A stretch of 43,786 nt of DNA from an uncultured Collinsella sp. (GTDB lineage Bacteria > Actinomycetota > Coriobacteriia > Coriobacteriales > Coriobacteriaceae): NCBI GenBank assembly GCA_900547125.1, contig URFU01000003.1, positions 1 through 43,786 of the forward strand, given 5' to 3'. Every line of letters begins with the position of its first letter. Positions within the stretch are counted from its first letter, which is position 1. The position numbers and the translations under genes were made by a program. This document shows positions 42,911-43,786 of this stretch, one piece after another. A model generated the notes under the pieces. The model searched no databases. It was not told the DNA's origin and saw only the letters and a list, made by a program, of their open reading frames with translations.

Positions 42911-43786
42911 CTACCTGATATGTGCAGGTTTTCCGCCCCAGTAGAAGCGGCAGAAGGCTCGTTTGCGCTTTTGGGGCTTTCCTGCAAGCTCCATGGTTGC
43001 GATGGCGATATCCTCGGCTGCATGTGGACGGCGCAGCACTTCGCCGTTGATGAGCAGAGCCTTGAGCGACTCGGGATGATCGTGGAGATGGCGCAGTGTC
43101 ACGATGAGCTCGCGTGCGGTGGTGACATGCATGCTGGCGCCCATGCCGGTGAGCATGGTGGTGTTGGCCTTTTCCTGGCCATATGACTTGCCCAATAGGA
43201 TCATCGGCAGGTGTGCGCACAGGCATTCGGTAACAGTGAGTCCGCCAGATTTGAGGATTGCCAGGTCACAGCCGTGCATAAGCGCTGCCATGTCATCGAC
43301 GTAGTCAAGAACCGTGACGTTCTCGAGTTTCATGGCATCGAAAAGCGTTTTGAGACGGGTGGCATATTCGGCATCCTTGCCCGGCAAAAAGACAAAGTGC
43401 ATGTCCTCGAAGCTGCGCAGGAAGGGGAGGGTGCGGTCCATCTCAGCGCGAAAGCGAACGTACGGTTGAGGCAAACTGGCCCCGGCCATTACCAGCACAA
43501 CGAGCTTGTCTGTGGGGAGATTGAACTTCTCGAGTTCTTCCTCGCGATTGTAGTCCGTATCAAACCCGGCGCGAATGGGGATGCCCGTAATGCGGATCTT
43601 TGCCTCGGGAACCTTACGGGGTCGGAGTGTTTCGGCCATAAACTCGTTTGCCACGCAGAATAGGTCGGTGTCCTTATGGGGCCACCAGCCCTCGACCTCG
43701 TAATCGGTCGGTACGCAAATGACGGGATAGTCGATGCCCGTAATGACGCGCGCGCCGACGGCGCCGTTGGCTGCCGTGATATGTGT
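42911..43786 (-). CDS. GT28-type glycolipid glycosyltransferase (MGDG synthase / UgtP-like), N-terminus outside window
   Basis: The frame is open from the window end to TAG at 42911-42913, 291 residues. The visible part begins in the acceptor domain: VICVPTDYEVEGWWPHKDTD then FCVANE, typical of monogalactosyldiacylglycerol synthase and processive diacylglycerol glucosyltransferases. The sugar-nucleotide domain follows with VVLVMAGASLPQPYV and ILKSGGLTVTECLCAHLPMI, the MurG-like GT28 signature. It probably adds sugars to diacylglycerol on the cytoplasmic face of the membrane. The sugar and acceptor cannot be told from the sequence. Confidence 0.85.
   Translation of the reverse strand, partial: THITAANGAVGARVITGIDYPVICVPTDYEVEGWWPHKDTDLFCVANEFMAETLRPRKVPEAKIRITGIPIRAGFDTDYNREEELEKFNLPTDKLVVLVMAGASLPQPYVRFRAEMDRTLPFLRSFEDMHFVFLPGKDAEYATRLKTLFDAMKLENVTVLDYVDDMAALMHGCDLAILKSGGLTVTECLCAHLPMILLGKSYGQEKANTTMLTGMGASMHVTTARELIVTLRHLHDHPESLKALLINGEVLRRPHAAEDIAIATMELAGKPQKRKRAFCRFYWGGKPAHIR

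Noticed and set aside
42488..43023. Small proteins in the hairpin region (for example 42561-42650 on + and the 42796-43023 minus frame)
   Set aside because: No ribosome binding sites. The shared residues come from the conserved hairpin core, and selection appears to act on pairing rather than protein.

Overview
The window is a dense stretch of housekeeping chromosome, GC-rich, with nearly all genes on the + strand and many 1-20 bp gene overlaps. It looks like a Coriobacteriia actinobacterium, most likely Collinsella or a close relative. The evidence is an actinobacterial mIHF-type protein before gmk, a lexA/LysM-protein/nrdR neighbourhood as in other actinobacteria, and a B. subtilis-like LexA box (CGAAC-N4-GTTCG). 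Long blocks also keep a Firmicutes-like gene order. I see no prophage, insertion sequence, CRISPR array, tRNA or rRNA.

Layout: (1) 1-2190: mihF end, gmk, rpoZ, thiI. (2) 2405-6456: comEA, comEC (split by an in-frame amber codon) and holA. (3) 6590-13439: rpsT, lepA (probably leaderless), a dihydrouridine synthase, hemW, a membrane-anchored DnaJ-like protein and a canonical dnaJ. (4) 13449-18446: mtaB, phoH, ybeY, dgkA, era, recO. (5) 18585-27475: rpsO, pnp, RNase J, ftsK and a RodZ-like protein. (6) 27502-32677: yajQ, rimO, pgsA, the cinA amidase, recA (with a perfect LexA box inside its promoter) and recX. (7) 32935-39627: rny, a GHKL ATPase, spoVS, miaB, miaA, hflX. (8) 39612-42516: a divergent SOS locus, with an acyltransferase-like membrane protein and lexA on the minus strand, and a LysM cell-division-inhibitor candidate, nrdR and dut on the plus strand. 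(9) 42517-42910: a 394-bp non-coding stretch filled by three long hairpins. (10) 42911-43786: a partial GT28-type glycolipid glycosyltransferase on the minus strand.

Functionally the window joins RNA turnover (PNPase, RNase J, RNase Y, YbeY), ribosome and tRNA maturation (Era, RimO, MiaA, MiaB, MtaB, ThiI, Dus, S15, S20), recombination and SOS (RecA, RecX, RecO, LexA, LysM protein), DNA uptake (ComEA/ComEC) and chromosome and cell-shape functions (FtsK, RodZ).

The observations I rate highest are: two long hairpins that share a conserved core but have different, internally complementary arms (42530-42638 and 42794-42897); a DnaJ-like protein whose C-terminal substrate domain is replaced by membrane helices; a GHKL ATPase sitting between rny and spoVS, where B. 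subtilis has ymdB; the amber-interrupted comEC; a divergent RecA L2 loop; and a recurring GG-TANNAT promoter element. All calls are from reading the sequence, with no database search.
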